From assembly GCF_000208865.1 (NCBI RefSeq), contig NC_018388.1:496001-560000 (forward strand): a stretch of 64,000 nt of DNA, given 5' to 3'. The stretch comes from Neospora caninum Liverpool (lineage: Eukaryota > Apicomplexa > Conoidasida > Eucoccidiorida > Sarcocystidae). Made by a program: the position numbers and the translations under genes. This document shows positions 1-10,889 of this stretch, piece by piece. Numbering within the stretch: position 1 is the stretch's first letter; every line of letters begins with the position of its first letter. The notes under the pieces were generated by a model. That model was given only the letters and a program-made list of their open reading frames with translations, did not search any database and had not been told where the DNA came from.

Positions 1-2303
1 AACTTCAGCGAAAGGCATCCTTTCTGCCGATCTCTGCACAGACACACACCACAGACCGCGCGTATAGATAGATGTGAGCGCACTCGCCTCCCGTCTCCGC
101 TGCCGTGCAGAGAGAAACGGGTAACTCGCGTTGTCTGTTGCTTCCCGGCTCTCAAAGAGAAGGAAAGCGCGGCTGAGCCTGGGACTGTTCGTTTCCTTTT
201 TTCGCCTCTCACGCGCGAGGATCCCTCGGCGTGAGTCGCAGCCCAGAAAGGGTGTCCTGCAGGCGGGAGAGTTTGGCGAGGAGAGCGCAGCTGCCTCGGG
301 GACGCCTCCTTCGCTTGCACAGACAGGTCTATACACCTCGCATACACCCGAGCGCTCACTCGGCGCGCCGGCGGTCGACGCAGAAGAGCCGTGTTCTGTC
401 GTTTTTCCCCGGGCTTTCTCGGTTTTTTTCTGAGATTGTCTTTGAGCTGGCGAGTCGCTTCCTCTTGCCCAAGAAGAGCGCGCAGCCCTCGCGTTCTCCC
501 TCCGAATGCTCCCGCGACGCAGTCCTCAGTTTTGGCGCTGGAGGCCGCCTTGCGGGTCCGATCGCACATAACGGCGTTTGAAAGCGCCATTTCCGTAACA
601 CTCTGTTTTGTGGCTTTCCTTCCGTTTGAGTGAAACGCGAGAAGGCTTCTCCGTGCTCACTTTCCGTTTTCCACCTTTCTCGGCTCGCAGCGCGGGTTCA
701 TGCAGCTGGTAGCCGCGCGCGCTCACCTGCTTTTCCCGGGACCGCCCGCTTGCTTCGTTCCACGGAAAAGCGCCGTTTCCTGCAGAACCTACACATCCAA
801 AAAGACGTGTGTTCTCTCCCTCAGATAGGAAAACGGCCGGCCCTTCCACGCCCTCGAGTGCGCCTCCCGGGTGTACGTACACCGCGAGCTCCTAGCTGCC
901 TGTGGAACATCGACGACGGGAGAGACTCGGTTCCCCCGTGGCACTCCCGCGAGTTTCCGTCTTTCCACTGAGGAACGTCAAGATTTTGTTTTCTGCGCTC
1001 TTCTGCCTCGCCGTCGTCGTTTTTTTGCCTCTCCAGAACTTTCTGGCGCAAGAGCGGAAACCGGAGAGCCCAGCGGAGCCTGCGCAGCGATCGCCTCTCC
1101 CGCTCCCCCCCTTGCGCGTTCTTCTTTGTGTGCCTAAGCTGCTGTTCCCCTGGCGCGTGACGAGCGAAAAAAGGCTCCACTCAGACGCTCTTCTGCGTTC
1201 TCTTCCTCTCCGTGCTTCGGCGTTTTTAAAGGACGCGTTGATGCGTTGTTCACCCGCGCTTTTGCCTTCTTCACCAGCTCAGCCTGCGCTCTACCGTTGT
1301 TTTTACTCTCCGGTCTTTTGTCTCTTCGGTCTCAAAAGCAGCGTTGGAAGCGAAGGAGGCGAACGAGGAGATGGATGTGCGCCTTCTCTGCTGCGTGTCT
1401 CCTCGGCTGTCGAACACCGCTGTTTTCCACTGCAGCGGGAAAAAGTGAAGGCGCGCCAGGGCCGTGAACTGGAGGCGTAAGGAGAGCACCTCGCGAGGAA
1501 ATCCGAACGCCTTCTCTCTCTGGGGCTGTGCAGCGGGTGACGCAGACACCCGAACGGCGGAACGCACAGAGAGACAGAACGTCGGCGCGTCCGAGATACG
1601 AACTGCGGACAGAGAGACACCAAAGACGGTCTCTCCGTGCTCGTATCTGGTCTGAGACTTCCTTCGTTCCCCCTCGCTCTTCGGCGAAAGCAGGGATTTC
1701 TTGCGTCTCGACGTGCTTCTCGAAAGATCTCTCGTTTCCCCGCTTTGGTCCGCTATTTCTTTGAATATCTCCCCCGACCTCTCCCTCGTTCGGATCTCGT
1801 GCACTTTTGCTCTCCCTGTGGCTCCTTGCTTGTCTTCGCTTCGTCTGTCCCCCCCCCCCCCCTCCCCGTCCGAGAGGCGTTCGCCCCTGCGAGAGGAAAA
1901 GTGTCAGTAGAGACAGGTGGACACGGAAGGATGTCCCGCCCCAGTGTCCGTTCGTAAATGCGTTCCTGCTTCAGTCTCCTCTCGCTTTCCTCCTGCTCTC
2001 GAAGCTCGGGCCGTCTGTCGCTAGGTCGGCGCTCTCTTCTTTCTTCTGTATGTCTCTCGTGTGCTGTCATTCATCCAGCTGGCCCTTTCTTCTTGTTCCC
2101 AACCTCTTGCTCGTCCTTCGTGGCATCTCCCTCGCCTTCTCGAAGCTTTCTCTCCTCTCTTTTGCCTCGTCTATCTGACCCTCTGGATCGTCGTAGAGGG
2201 CCCGTCAGCACAGATATTCTTTGTCGCTTCTCGTCCTGCGCCCATTCGCCCAGGTGCCGACGTTTCCTCTCTCTGAACGCATCTGTTGTTTCTTGTCGCG
2301 AAG
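1..2303. other. 5' flank and probable 5' UTR of the START-domain gene
   Basis: No convincing gene seen. Short open frames here have no recognisable domain, and several lack an ATG. The stretch from about 1640 to 2280 is pyrimidine-rich, with a run of about a dozen C near 1850-1862, and lies directly before the START-domain gene, so it is probably its promoter and 5' UTR (inference). A perfect 12-bp palindrome GTGTACGTACAC sits at 871-882. Confidence 0.5.
871..882. promoter_or_regulatory. perfect 12-bp palindrome upstream of the START-domain gene
   Basis: GTGTACGTACAC, self-complementary over its full length. A related tgtacgtaca core recurs at about 2797 inside the coding region. It could be a binding site for a dimeric factor; nothing else supports this. 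Confidence 0.2.
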
Positions 2304-5255
2304 ATGCCGCTGAGTCGCTTCATCTGCCGGAAGGCGCGCGCGACGGCGCCGCAGACACGGCATGCGCCTTCTCAGCTCCCGTCCGTCGCTCCGAAGAGCG
2401 AGACAGCGGACGCAGCTACGTGCGGAAGGGAGACAGAAGGCCCCGCGGAGGATCGTCGCGAAGGCCAGAACCACGCGGAAATCGAAAAGGCAACGAGCGG
2501 CACCAACGGGGCTGCGCCCATCTCCACAGCGGAGAGCGACGGGGTTACCGCGAGTCCCGCGTCCAATCAACCTCTCCTGAGTTCGGGTGTCTCGGCTGAG
2601 CGTCCGGATGCTTCTCACACGGAAGCGGAAAAGGAACAGACGGAAGACCAGGAAGAGAGAAAGACAGAGAAAGCGGAGAACTCCGAGGCGTCTCCTGCCT
2701 CTCCGAGCCCCCGTCTGATTCCGCCTGAAGGTGCGGCGGAGGCGTCTCGGCCGACGCCCGACTTGGCCAGCTCAAAGGGCGAGGAAGGGCTGGGTGTACG
2801 TACAGGCGAGAAGGACGAGAACGCGGCGCCCAGCGCCGAAGGTGCCTCTTCCCTTCCTGCTCCAAACCACGAGACGGCCAAAGACAAGAACGCGGAAAAG
2901 GACGCGGAGAAGAACGTGGAAAAGGACGCGGAGAAGAACGCGGAAGAGAACGCGGAGAAGAACGAGGACAAGAGCTCGGAGGCATCTTCGCGCGCGGCGG
3001 CCGACGCGCCCGGCGGCCAGCCGGCACCTCGGGAGAAGCGCGACTCGCTTCTCTCCGCATCCGAACATGCAGATGGCGCATGCGTGGGCTGCGCGGGCGA
3101 GGAGAGCGGGCGGAGGCGTTCGGGGGTTGGCGAACAACGGACGGTGTCTCTGGAGGAGATTTTGGAGCGGAAGATGAAGAAGCTGGAGGCGTACATGGAG
3201 GAGGAACAGCTCTTCAAGGCCTTCTCCTACGTGTTGCTCCTCGAGCACCAAATCGACCATCGCCTAGCGATTCTGAACGCGACGCTCGGCTTGCCGTCTG
3301 TGGCGGGGCCTTCTCTGGCGAGTCTGTTCCCACCTGGCGAGCGGTTCCCCGACGAGCGGCGCGGGGACGAGCGAAAACTCGAGGAGAGCGAAGAGGTGCT
3401 CTCGGCGCTGCGGCCTGGCTCTTTCCTCCCCTCCTCGCTGCTGCTGAAGAAGCAAGAAGATCTCCGGAGTCAGCGGGAGAGTCTCCTCGCCTTCGCGAAC
3501 CGCCTCGCCAGCAGCCAGCAGTTGAAGAATCTCTGCTTCGAGATGCGCTGGGCGTTCCAGATGCTCGGGAACTTCCACCTGGACCACTTGCGCCAGGTCT
3601 GCGAGGAACCGCGCCTCTCCGTGTGCGACAGTTTCTGTTCGCTCCCGCGCTCCGCCTCGTGCGCGTCGCAGTCCTCGACCTTCTCCTACTTTGGAAAGAC
3701 TGGCGGCGAGAAGGAGCGCGAGGAGAGGGGCGAGCAGGCGACTGGGGCGAGCGCGCCCGCTGCGAAAGGCTCTCGAGACCTCAGCGGCCGCCTGTCCATC
3801 TCCGGAGGCGTCGCCGGAGAGCGCGGCGACACCCGCGACGAAGACTCCATGGCTGCGGGGAGCGCGCTGCCGGAGCGGAAGCTCAGCACCACGAAGATCA
3901 AGCAAGGTTTCCGCAACATGAGCCGGAAAATGAGTCTCTCCCGAAAATCAAGTGCCGCCAGACGCGCCAGCGTCAAGAAAATCATCACCGCGAAGAAAGT
4001 GCAAGACGACGAAGGGTGGATACGCGAAAAAGGTAAGACGTCCAAGAAGAGAGAGGGAGAGAGAAAACGCAGGCGCAGAGGAGGGAGAGAGAGGAAACAC
4101 AGGCGCAGAGGAGGGAGAGAGAGAAAACACAGGCGCAGAGGAGGGAGAGAGAGAAAACACAGGCGCAGAGGAGGGAGAGAGAGAAAACAGGCGGAGAGGG
4201 AGACTGCCGAGGGAGGGTATCTTTGCAGCGGCGTATACAGTGGAAGAGGTCAGGAGACAGGAGGAGCGATGCATCCCTCCGTGTGGAGGGGAAAGGCTCT
4301 GAAAGGATTTGCGCACGAAGGCGAAGAGGAGACAGCTCAACACGTGCCTGGGGCGCTGCGAGTGCCCGTTTTTCTTGAGCCACGCGTGGTTCCCCCTCGC
4401 GCGTGTCGGCCTGCAGACCGCCCCTTCTCAAACCGTGGTCTTCCGCTGTCTGGCAGCTGTTTCTGTCTCCGTCCTGATGTGTGCGTGTGTCTGTGCGGAG
4501 TATACACTCTGGATCTCTCTCTGTCTCTTGCGTTTTTCCGACGTGCAGGCCGTTACCTGGATCTCGCGTATCGCGTCGAGAAGGACTCCTCGGTTTCGAT
4601 CAAGGTGCGCGGGAAGTTGCCGTGCCCGTTGTTTGAGGTTTTGTCGATTTTGAACGAGACGGATCTGGCCGGGACGTGGGCTCCGTTTTTCAAGTCGGCA
4701 GAGCGCGAGGTTCAGTACACGAAGGCCTCGCAGTTGGTTCGGCAGGTGTACGACTATCCGCTCTTGGGGGCGAAGGAGACGCTGATGTTTTGCGTGGGGA
4801 TCAACGCGCTGGAGGAGGCGGGGTGCGTGATTATTTTCTGTCGGTCTCCCCCCGAGAACGCGGCCGAGTTCCTTGGGCAGCCGGTGCCGGAGAAGCGGAA
4901 ACTCCTCCGCATCCAGTCGGCGGACCTCGTCTTTCTGCTCTACCCTATCGCCGAGGGGCGGCAAACGACGCTCGAGCTCTACGGGCGTTTCCAGCACGGA
5001 CTGCGGTTCGTGCCGATGAAAATCATCACCTTTGTTGTGAAGAAAGTCGTTCGCGGGATGTTTGTCGCGATCGCGCGGCAGTGCCAGTGCTTCCAGAGCG
5101 GACCGTACAAGGAGCGCGTCCAGAACAACCCCGCGTTCTACTCCTGGATGCGAAACAAAATCGAAGATTTTGTCCAGCAACAAAAGCAAGGCACCGTCCG
5201 AAACGCGGAAACCATCAGCCTCGCCAGCTTCAACTACGAGGACTTCCAAGACTAA
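2304..5255 (+). CDS. START-like lipid-binding domain protein (two exons)
   Basis: The start is the ATG at 2304; the frame is open a few codons further up but only from a TTG. Exon 1 is about 2304-4032 and exon 2 about 4549-5255, joined GT-AG in phase 1, giving about 811 residues. Residues 1-270 are disordered, with a Lys/Glu/Asn-rich stretch (near 2880-2970). Residues about 280-460 are helical (EEILERKMKKLEAYMEEEQ, then AFSYVLLLEHQID). The region from about residue 578 to the end resembles a START/Bet v1 fold: VRGKLPCPLFEVLSILNE, then VRQVYDYPLLGAKETLM, PIAEGRQTTLELYGRFQ and VPMKIITFVVKKVVRGMF. START domains bind lipids or sterols in a hydrophobic pocket; the ligand here cannot be read. No signal peptide or membrane segment is evident, so a cytosolic or membrane-peripheral protein is likely. 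The intron is itself open in frame, so a longer 983-residue form is possible. It converges on GPI8. Confidence 0.75.
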   Translation: MPLSRFICRKARATAPQTRHAPSQLPSVAPKSETADAATCGRETEGPAEDRREGQNHAEIEKATSGTNGAAPISTAESDGVTASPASNQPLLSSGVSAERPDASHTEAEKEQTEDQEERKTEKAENSEASPASPSPRLIPPEGAAEASRPTPDLASSKGEEGLGVRTGEKDENAAPSAEGASSLPAPNHETAKDKNAEKDAEKNVEKDAEKNAEENAEKNEDKSSEASSRAAADAPGGQPAPREKRDSLLSASEHADGACVGCAGEESGRRRSGVGEQRTVSLEEILERKMKKLEAYMEEEQLFKAFSYVLLLEHQIDHRLAILNATLGLPSVAGPSLASLFPPGERFPDERRGDERKLEESEEVLSALRPGSFLPSSLLLKKQEDLRSQRESLLAFANRLASSQQLKNLCFEMRWAFQMLGNFHLDHLRQVCEEPRLSVCDSFCSLPRSASCASQSSTFSYFGKTGGEKEREERGEQATGASAPAAKGSRDLSGRLSISGGVAGERGDTRDEDSMAAGSALPERKLSTTKIKQGFRNMSRKMSLSRKSSAARRASVKKIITAKKVQDDEGWIREKGKTSKKREGERKRRRRGGRERKHRRRGGRERKHRRRGGRERKHRRRGGRERKQAERETAEGGYLCSGVYSGRGQETGGAMHPSVWRGKALKGFAHEGEEETAQHVPGALRVPVFLEPRVVPPRACRPADRPFSNRGLPLSGSCFCLRPDVCVCLCGVYTLDLSLSLAFFRRAGRYLDLAYRVEKDSSVSIKVRGKLPCPLFEVLSILNETDLAGTWAPFFKSAEREVQYTKASQLVRQVYDYPLLGAKETLMFCVGINALEEAGCVIIFCRSPPENAAEFLGQPVPEKRKLLRIQSADLVFLLYPIAEGRQTTLELYGRFQHGLRFVPMKIITFVVKKVVRGMFVAIARQCQCFQSGPYKERVQNNPAFYSWMRNKIEDFVQQQKQGTVRNAETISLASFNYEDFQD
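4051..4190 (+). repeat. 30-bp purine-rich tandem repeat in the START gene intron
   Basis: About 4.5 copies of a 30-bp unit (gagggagagagagaaaacac, then aggcgcagag). The unit length is a multiple of three, and in the frame of the host gene it encodes a basic Gly/Arg/Glu/Lys/His decapeptide repeat. It lies wholly within the inferred intron 4033-4548. Confidence 0.85.
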
Positions 5256-5620
5256 AAAGCCCACCAAGCGTCCGACCGGATAAAAGGAGCAACCCGTCGC
5301 TCCATGGACAGATATGGATGCACACATCGGTGGACAGAATTTATCTGGGTGGAGCGGTGTAGATAGAGGTGTATAAAGACAGGTTATATACCTCTGCACG
5401 TTTGGAGAGGAGCGTTGGATTTTATCGGCAGAGAGAGTGAACTTGCGGGAGACGGAACGACGGCGAGCTAGAAGAGAGTCGACAGCAGGCGTCTATCGCT
5501 GCGCCAGAATATTTGTGTATCTTTCGACAGGCTTCCACGAAGGCCAGGCGTGTGTAGACAGCCACCGAACTGAGAGGGCCGGCCTCTCGAAAAGCGCCGT
5601 CTGGGCAAGTGAACTCGATG

Positions 5621-5657
<37 letters not shown>

Positions 5658-6750
5658 TACACATACATTTTGTGACACACATTTACATCTCGTATTTACA
5701 CTCACGTTTTGTTACATACATACAGACAGTTTGTTTTATATAAATATATAAATATACATTGCCACCGAGGTGAGGAGAGCGGTGTGTGCGAGTCTTTCCT
5801 GTTTGGACTGAAATGCCAGGGGTGCCGTGTGTGTGTCGTGAGGCAAGTTGTAGCGAGAAGGCACGTGTTTTGAACAGGGAGAGAGGGCAACGCGATTTTG
5901 AGTTGTTAAGCGCAAAGAGCCGGGAAAACTGAAAGAGCCGGAGTTTCGCAAAGAGTATTCAGCAGAGACAGCTTGAGAGGAACGGATTCAGAAGAGGAAT
6001 GACCGGTCATGGCAACCTCTCCGCGGATTCGAAGGGACGAAAGATGTCTCGAACGAGAGAATCTTTTCCGGTTGCGCCGGAGGGGCCCTGCGTGGAGAAA
6101 GGTTTCTCTTCACTACTTTTCAAACCCTCTGAAAAGACGAGAAACACACAGGCTCGAGCTTCTAGCTGGAACCTCAGCCGCACGATCTCTCTGCGTGGCC
6201 GCGTGGGGTGTCGGACGCCGCACGCCTAAGGTGGATAAATGTTTCCGGGCGGTTTTGTTACTCTGTGTTTGTCGTTTCCTCTGGACACAAGTGAGGAGCG
6301 AAGAACTCTCGCCACGTGCATCGGCGCTTCTGCGTGCATGCAAAACCCTTGGGTGTCTCGACAATCACTGGATTCCAAAGGAAAGCAAAAAACCAAAAAC
6401 TTGCCTCTCACCGAACTTCCAAGCTGCACACTCCCCCACCTATATACACACATGGACATATATATACATATATATGTATTTATAGAAGAGTAAGTGAGCT
6501 GTCCTTATTTATGTACATGTACCTCTGGAATGTGTGATCCGTCGAAACGGGCGGTGGCTGGATATCTGCGCCGTTCTCGCTTTCTTGAAGTGTCGTTAGT
6601 TCACCGAACGCTGGCGATCGCGAGCGGCAGCTGAAGAAGCAGTTCCTCGTTCCTCTCCTGGCAAAAAGAGGCGCGCGCCCTGGTGCACGCCAAAAACTGG
6701 CAGCCTTGGTTTGAAAAAGGAGGCGTCTCTGCCAATATACACGCGAACAG

Positions 6751-6800
<50 letters not shown>

Positions 6801-7661
6801 CTGTAGAAATGGAGACAGGGACATACCGGTGGAGAGAGAAGCATGCGGAGACAAAGCTGTTGATACAGAACGAGGGCAAGCAGCAACAGAGAGATAAACG
6901 CTTGTGCGGTCGGAGGCGTAGTTGACACTCCTCACAGGAGGAACCCGAGAGGCAGAAAAAACGGGGCAGAAAGGCAAAAGCGAAGGAAAGGAATCGCCAC
7001 GACGGAAAAAAAACGGAGACACCTGTCCACTGGAGACGAGGAGACAAAACAAACGTGAAGATACGGCGAGAATCTCTCGAGTAACAGTGCGCCTTCTGCT
7101 TCATTCAGGTGTCTTTACACCTAACCCTCCCCGTGTCTCCTCGAGTGCATGTACACCCCAAAGAAGCGTAGATGGCGTTGGGCCTTCACTGAGAGACACA
7201 AGGCCCCTGCCCCGACTTCTCGCTGCACACTCGAGGTTTTGTGTCCACCCCTCTCTCCGATCTTTCCCCGTCTCTTTCTTTTCCGTGTTTCCCCCGCTTT
7301 CTCTGTCTCTTTCCTCTCTACAGTTGCTCAGTCCTTCCCTTTTTTTCCCTCGGCGCGCCGCCTCCTGTCTCTGCGCTTCCATCTTCTCGGACAGTGCGGA
7401 AAAAGGCGAAAGGGGCCAGCAGGAGCCGCGAACGCGCGGAGAGCAACGCGCCCTCAGCGTCGGCGGGAAAAGCTCGAGCGAAAGGAGACGGTCCGTGTTT
7501 TTGACTTGCAGAAAACTGGAAAGCGCTAGCAGGCCTCAGAGAAGAACGCGGGGCGAGACACGAGCACGAGAGTAAAACGAAGAGTTATGCGAGGGCCAGA
7601 AAGCAAACGCTTCACGCCACCCTTCAAGCGAGCGTCTCAGCTCTTGCGGGCGTTTCTTTCT
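5256..7661. other. convergent intergenic region with (AT)n microsatellites
   Basis: Lies between the 3' ends of the START-domain gene and GPI8, so it should hold both 3' UTRs. It contains pure AT repeats at about 5624-5655 and 6755-6799 and a shorter AT-rich stretch near 6459-6484. A pyrimidine-rich segment covers about 7230-7380. No open frame has recognisable domains. Confidence 0.5.
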
Positions 7662-9164
7662 CTAGAGCAGAACCGAAGTCGCTCCAGCAGTTCCCATGGC
7701 GAGGAGAATCAACCCTGCTACTGCTGCCGGGTGTACATCGCCGTGGGGTGCCCACTTCTCCCAGAGTGTCTCCACTGTCTCTGTCGTCGCGCCTTCGTGG
7801 TCTCTTCCCCGCTCTTCTTGCTTCCTGTCCCTCGCGCCTTCCTCCTCGCCCATCTCGCCTTCCTCTTCGCGCACGAGGGCAAAATGCCTCGCGTAGTACG
7901 TCCCGACGCTCACGCCGGCGCGTCTGACCCGCGCTTCGTTCTCTCCCGTTCCCTTCTCCTTCTTCCCCGTTGTCGCCGCTCGCGGGCGCAGCGGGTACAT
8001 GCTGTCGGTGGCGTGGAGGGTGGACGCTGCGGCGAAGAACTCGGTGAGTTTCGTGTCCGCCAGGGATTTGTCGAAGAGCTCTGTCCGGGCGGAGGCGGTC
8101 GACATCAGTTGTTTCCGGGAGTAGCTGTCGAGGAGTTGCTGGAAGGTTGCCGGGGAACTGGAGTCTTTCACGGACTTCTCGAAGAACTGCAACGTGTAGT
8201 ACGTCCACCGGTCAATCACAGCCACGCCGAGGAACCCGTCAGCGTGGTGCGAGTAGCTACTCTCCTTCGGCCCCGACGAGGCGAGGCCGAGGACACCCGG
8301 CGTCGTGATCGCATCCAGCAGGGTGCTGCCTTGGCACGTCTCGGCAATCAGAAGCATCTGTCGAAACCGACGCTGCGCCTTCATCTGCGCGACTGCGTCC
8401 GCGAGGTCGACGCTGGAGATCTCTTCCCAGTCCTGGAACTTGAGAAAGCCGTCGCCGCCGTGCCCCGACAGGTAGAGCAGCACGTTGCTGTTGGCGTCGG
8501 TCAGGAGACGCTTCCCGCGCGGCGTCGCCGGATTGTGTCGGCCCGCAAGCAGCTGCAGAAGGGTCGCGACTTGAACCTCGTCGCCGCGGTAGTCGACCTC
8601 GACGCTGTCCGTCGAAGCCTCGCCCTGGGCGTCGCCGGCGCCGTACAAGTTCAAGTTGCGCGAGTGGTCGTTGAAGATGCGCCCGGGGAAAAAGTTGCGG
8701 GGCGAGCAGGCGTGATCGTCCGAGAGCATCAAGATGATCTGGCTGTCGGGGATGCCCAGACGCTTCACTGTGTGGTAGATGGAGAGCGCATTCGCCGTGT
8801 GCCGGTAGTTGTACCAGTACCGGGACGTGTTTACAATCACTGCCCAGTTGTTCCGGAAATCCCCCGAAAAAAACGAAGACAACGCAGGCGTCGAGGCGGA
8901 AGCAGGAGAAGGAGAAGAGGGAGAAGGCGAAGAGGGAGAGGAGGCTGCGCAGGAGAAAAATGAGGGTGGCGACGGCAAGAGAAGCGAGAGTAAGACACAG
9001 AAAACGACAGAGAGACGGCGAGGGGAGTGGACGCGAGAAGAGACAGAGAGCGACGCGAAAGAGAACTGAAGAGGTAAAAACGCGGGCCTGGCCAAGTGCG
9101 CCGACGAGGGGAGCGGTTCGGACCGCGGGGCCTCCCGGCGAGGAAGAAGAGGGACAGTCTCCAT
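7662..9164 (-). CDS. GPI8: GPI8/PIG-K, catalytic subunit of GPI transamidase
   Basis: A single exon of 500 residues from the ATG at 9164. GPI8 is a caspase-like C13 cysteine protease of the ER GPI-transamidase complex: it cleaves the C-terminal GPI signal of a proprotein, forms a thioester and passes the protein to the GPI lipid. The N-terminus has a hydrophobic signal stretch (VVFCVLLSLLLP, about residues 50-61). The core starts near residue 110 (NNWAVIVNTSRYWYNYRHTA), followed by LGIPDSQIILMLSDDHAC. The catalytic pair is visible: His235 in LSGHGGDGFLKFQ and Cys277 in AETCQG. Their 42-residue spacing equals that of yeast Gpi8 (His157/Cys199). The C-terminal tail is acidic and ends in a membrane segment (AAVAGLILLAMGTAGATSVL), as expected for a type I protein. 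It is a little longer than typical GPI8 (about 400 residues) because of low-complexity stretches. Coccidian surface antigens of the SAG family depend on this enzyme (established knowledge). Confidence 0.95.
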   Translation of the reverse strand: METVPLLPRREAPRSEPLPSSAHLARPAFLPLQFSFASLSVSSRVHSPRRLSVVFCVLLSLLLPSPPSFFSCAASSPSSPSPSSPSPASASTPALSSFFSGDFRNNWAVIVNTSRYWYNYRHTANALSIYHTVKRLGIPDSQIILMLSDDHACSPRNFFPGRIFNDHSRNLNLYGAGDAQGEASTDSVEVDYRGDEVQVATLLQLLAGRHNPATPRGKRLLTDANSNVLLYLSGHGGDGFLKFQDWEEISSVDLADAVAQMKAQRRFRQMLLIAETCQGSTLLDAITTPGVLGLASSGPKESSYSHHADGFLGVAVIDRWTYYTLQFFEKSVKDSSSPATFQQLLDSYSRKQLMSTASARTELFDKSLADTKLTEFFAAASTLHATDSMYPLRPRAATTGKKEKGTGENEARVRRAGVSVGTYYARHFALVREEEGEMGEEEGARDRKQEERGRDHEGATTETVETLWEKWAPHGDVHPAAVAGLILLAMGTAGATSVLL

Positions 9165-10858
9165 CCTCTCGGAGACTCTGGAGGTCTGCGCACCCGCCTG
9201 ACTCTCTCTCCTGAGGTGACAGCGCGTTCAAACTCTTAGACAACGTCCCTTCACGCCTACGCACAGATCTTTACGTTTTTTCCGCTGACACTGAGTTGGG
9301 TGTCGAACTGAAGAACTTTGTTTCCACGGCGATTCTTCCGGGTGCCGTGTGAACGGAGAAGGCCGAGAGATACGAAGAAGGCACGACTTTGACGCCTGTG
9401 TGAAACAGATTTCCAATCGCTCTTTCAAAGCTGGTGGAACGCAGAAAGAAACTGTAGAGCAGGAAAAGACGACAGGGAAAAGACAGGGAAAAGAGTAAGA
9501 AGACGAGTTATCACGGTTTTTCGAGAAAACGCGGACAACAGAGAGAAGACGGCGCACAGCTGCAGCCTCCCTGCTATCTCACCAGGCCTCGCTTCGATGA
9601 AAGCCTGTCTATATGGAGAAACAGCATTCTTGAAAAACGAAAAGATTCCAGGAAACAAACGCTGAAGAAGACGAGCGAATGTAAATCTCGACTCGCCTCT
9701 CACCCCCCCGTTTGTGTGTGCATGCACGACAGCTAGACGAACGCAGGCCAACCAGCTTTTTTCCCCGCCTCCACAACTTATCTTCTTGCACTCCAGTATA
9801 TATATATATATATATATATACATATATGGTTCTTTCTCTTGCTTCCTCTTTCTCTCTCTACACCTCTCCTTCCCTCGATTTCTCTTCCCTTCTCTCCTGT
9901 CTCCTTTACCTCGCTCTCGTTTTCACTCGACCTCGCTTTCTATCGCTCTCTCTCCACCTCCTCTCTGTCTGTCTCTGTATCTCCGTCTCTTTTTCTCCCT
10001 CTATCTCCTCCTCTTCCTCCCTCTCTATCTCCTCCTCTTCTTCCCTCTCTATCTCTGTATCCCTCTATCCATCACCCTCTCTATCTCCTCCTTTTCCTCA
10101 CTTTCTCTTCCTCTCTTTCTGTCTCTCTCTTCCCCGGTGTCTATCTCCCGCTCTTTCTCTCTTCATCTTCCTCTGTGCGGTTCCGCTCGAGCAGATCGTG
10201 TCGTCTTCGCTCGAAAGACTGTGGGCGAGATTTGGGCGCGTCGCGGAAAGTTCGGGAGACACTTGCGAGTGCCCATGGTTTGTTGTGGTGGCCGCACTGC
10301 CTCTTCTCTTCGCTGAGGTGGAAAAGGAGAAACTGGAGAGGAACCCAACGCCGGCGGCGAATCCAGTCCGGATTGTCGTTTTCGACCGACACTTCGGAGT
10401 TTTCGCGTGTTGAGTAGCGCAGAACGTCTTCTTTTAAAGAAAGCTTGAAAGGCTTTTCCAGAGAGGAAGGCTGTTTCAACTTTCGAAAAAGAGCGACAAT
10501 ACCAAAATAATTCCAGTTTTCACCTCCACAGCACTCCGTGTGAAAATGAAACTACACACACATCTATCTCATGTAGTCCAAGTTAATCTATGGATATGAA
10601 ATGTTTATCCAAATATATAAATATATATACATATGTATATATATATATATATATATATATTCATTCGTGTATGTGCATTGATGTCCACATCTATTTGTAT
10701 TCGTATGTATTTGCAAATGCCTCTACAGGTGACACTTAGTGTATGTATAAAAGAAAGAGGCCTTCTACAGGGCGAGTAAGCCTATGCCCGAAATTTGATT
10801 CAAAGATGCATGCGGACGTCTTTAATGAAGCTCTGAAGCGTACGACTCTCTCACGTCC

Positions 10859-10889
<31 letters not shown>

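Noticed and set aside
131..1480. Several overlapping open frames at the left edge
   Set aside because: Some begin at TTG rather than ATG, they overlap on both strands and carry no domains; treated as flank of the START-domain gene.
7587..8963. 458-codon + strand open frame
   Set aside because: Exact antisense of GPI8, whose catalytic residues are clear on the minus strand.
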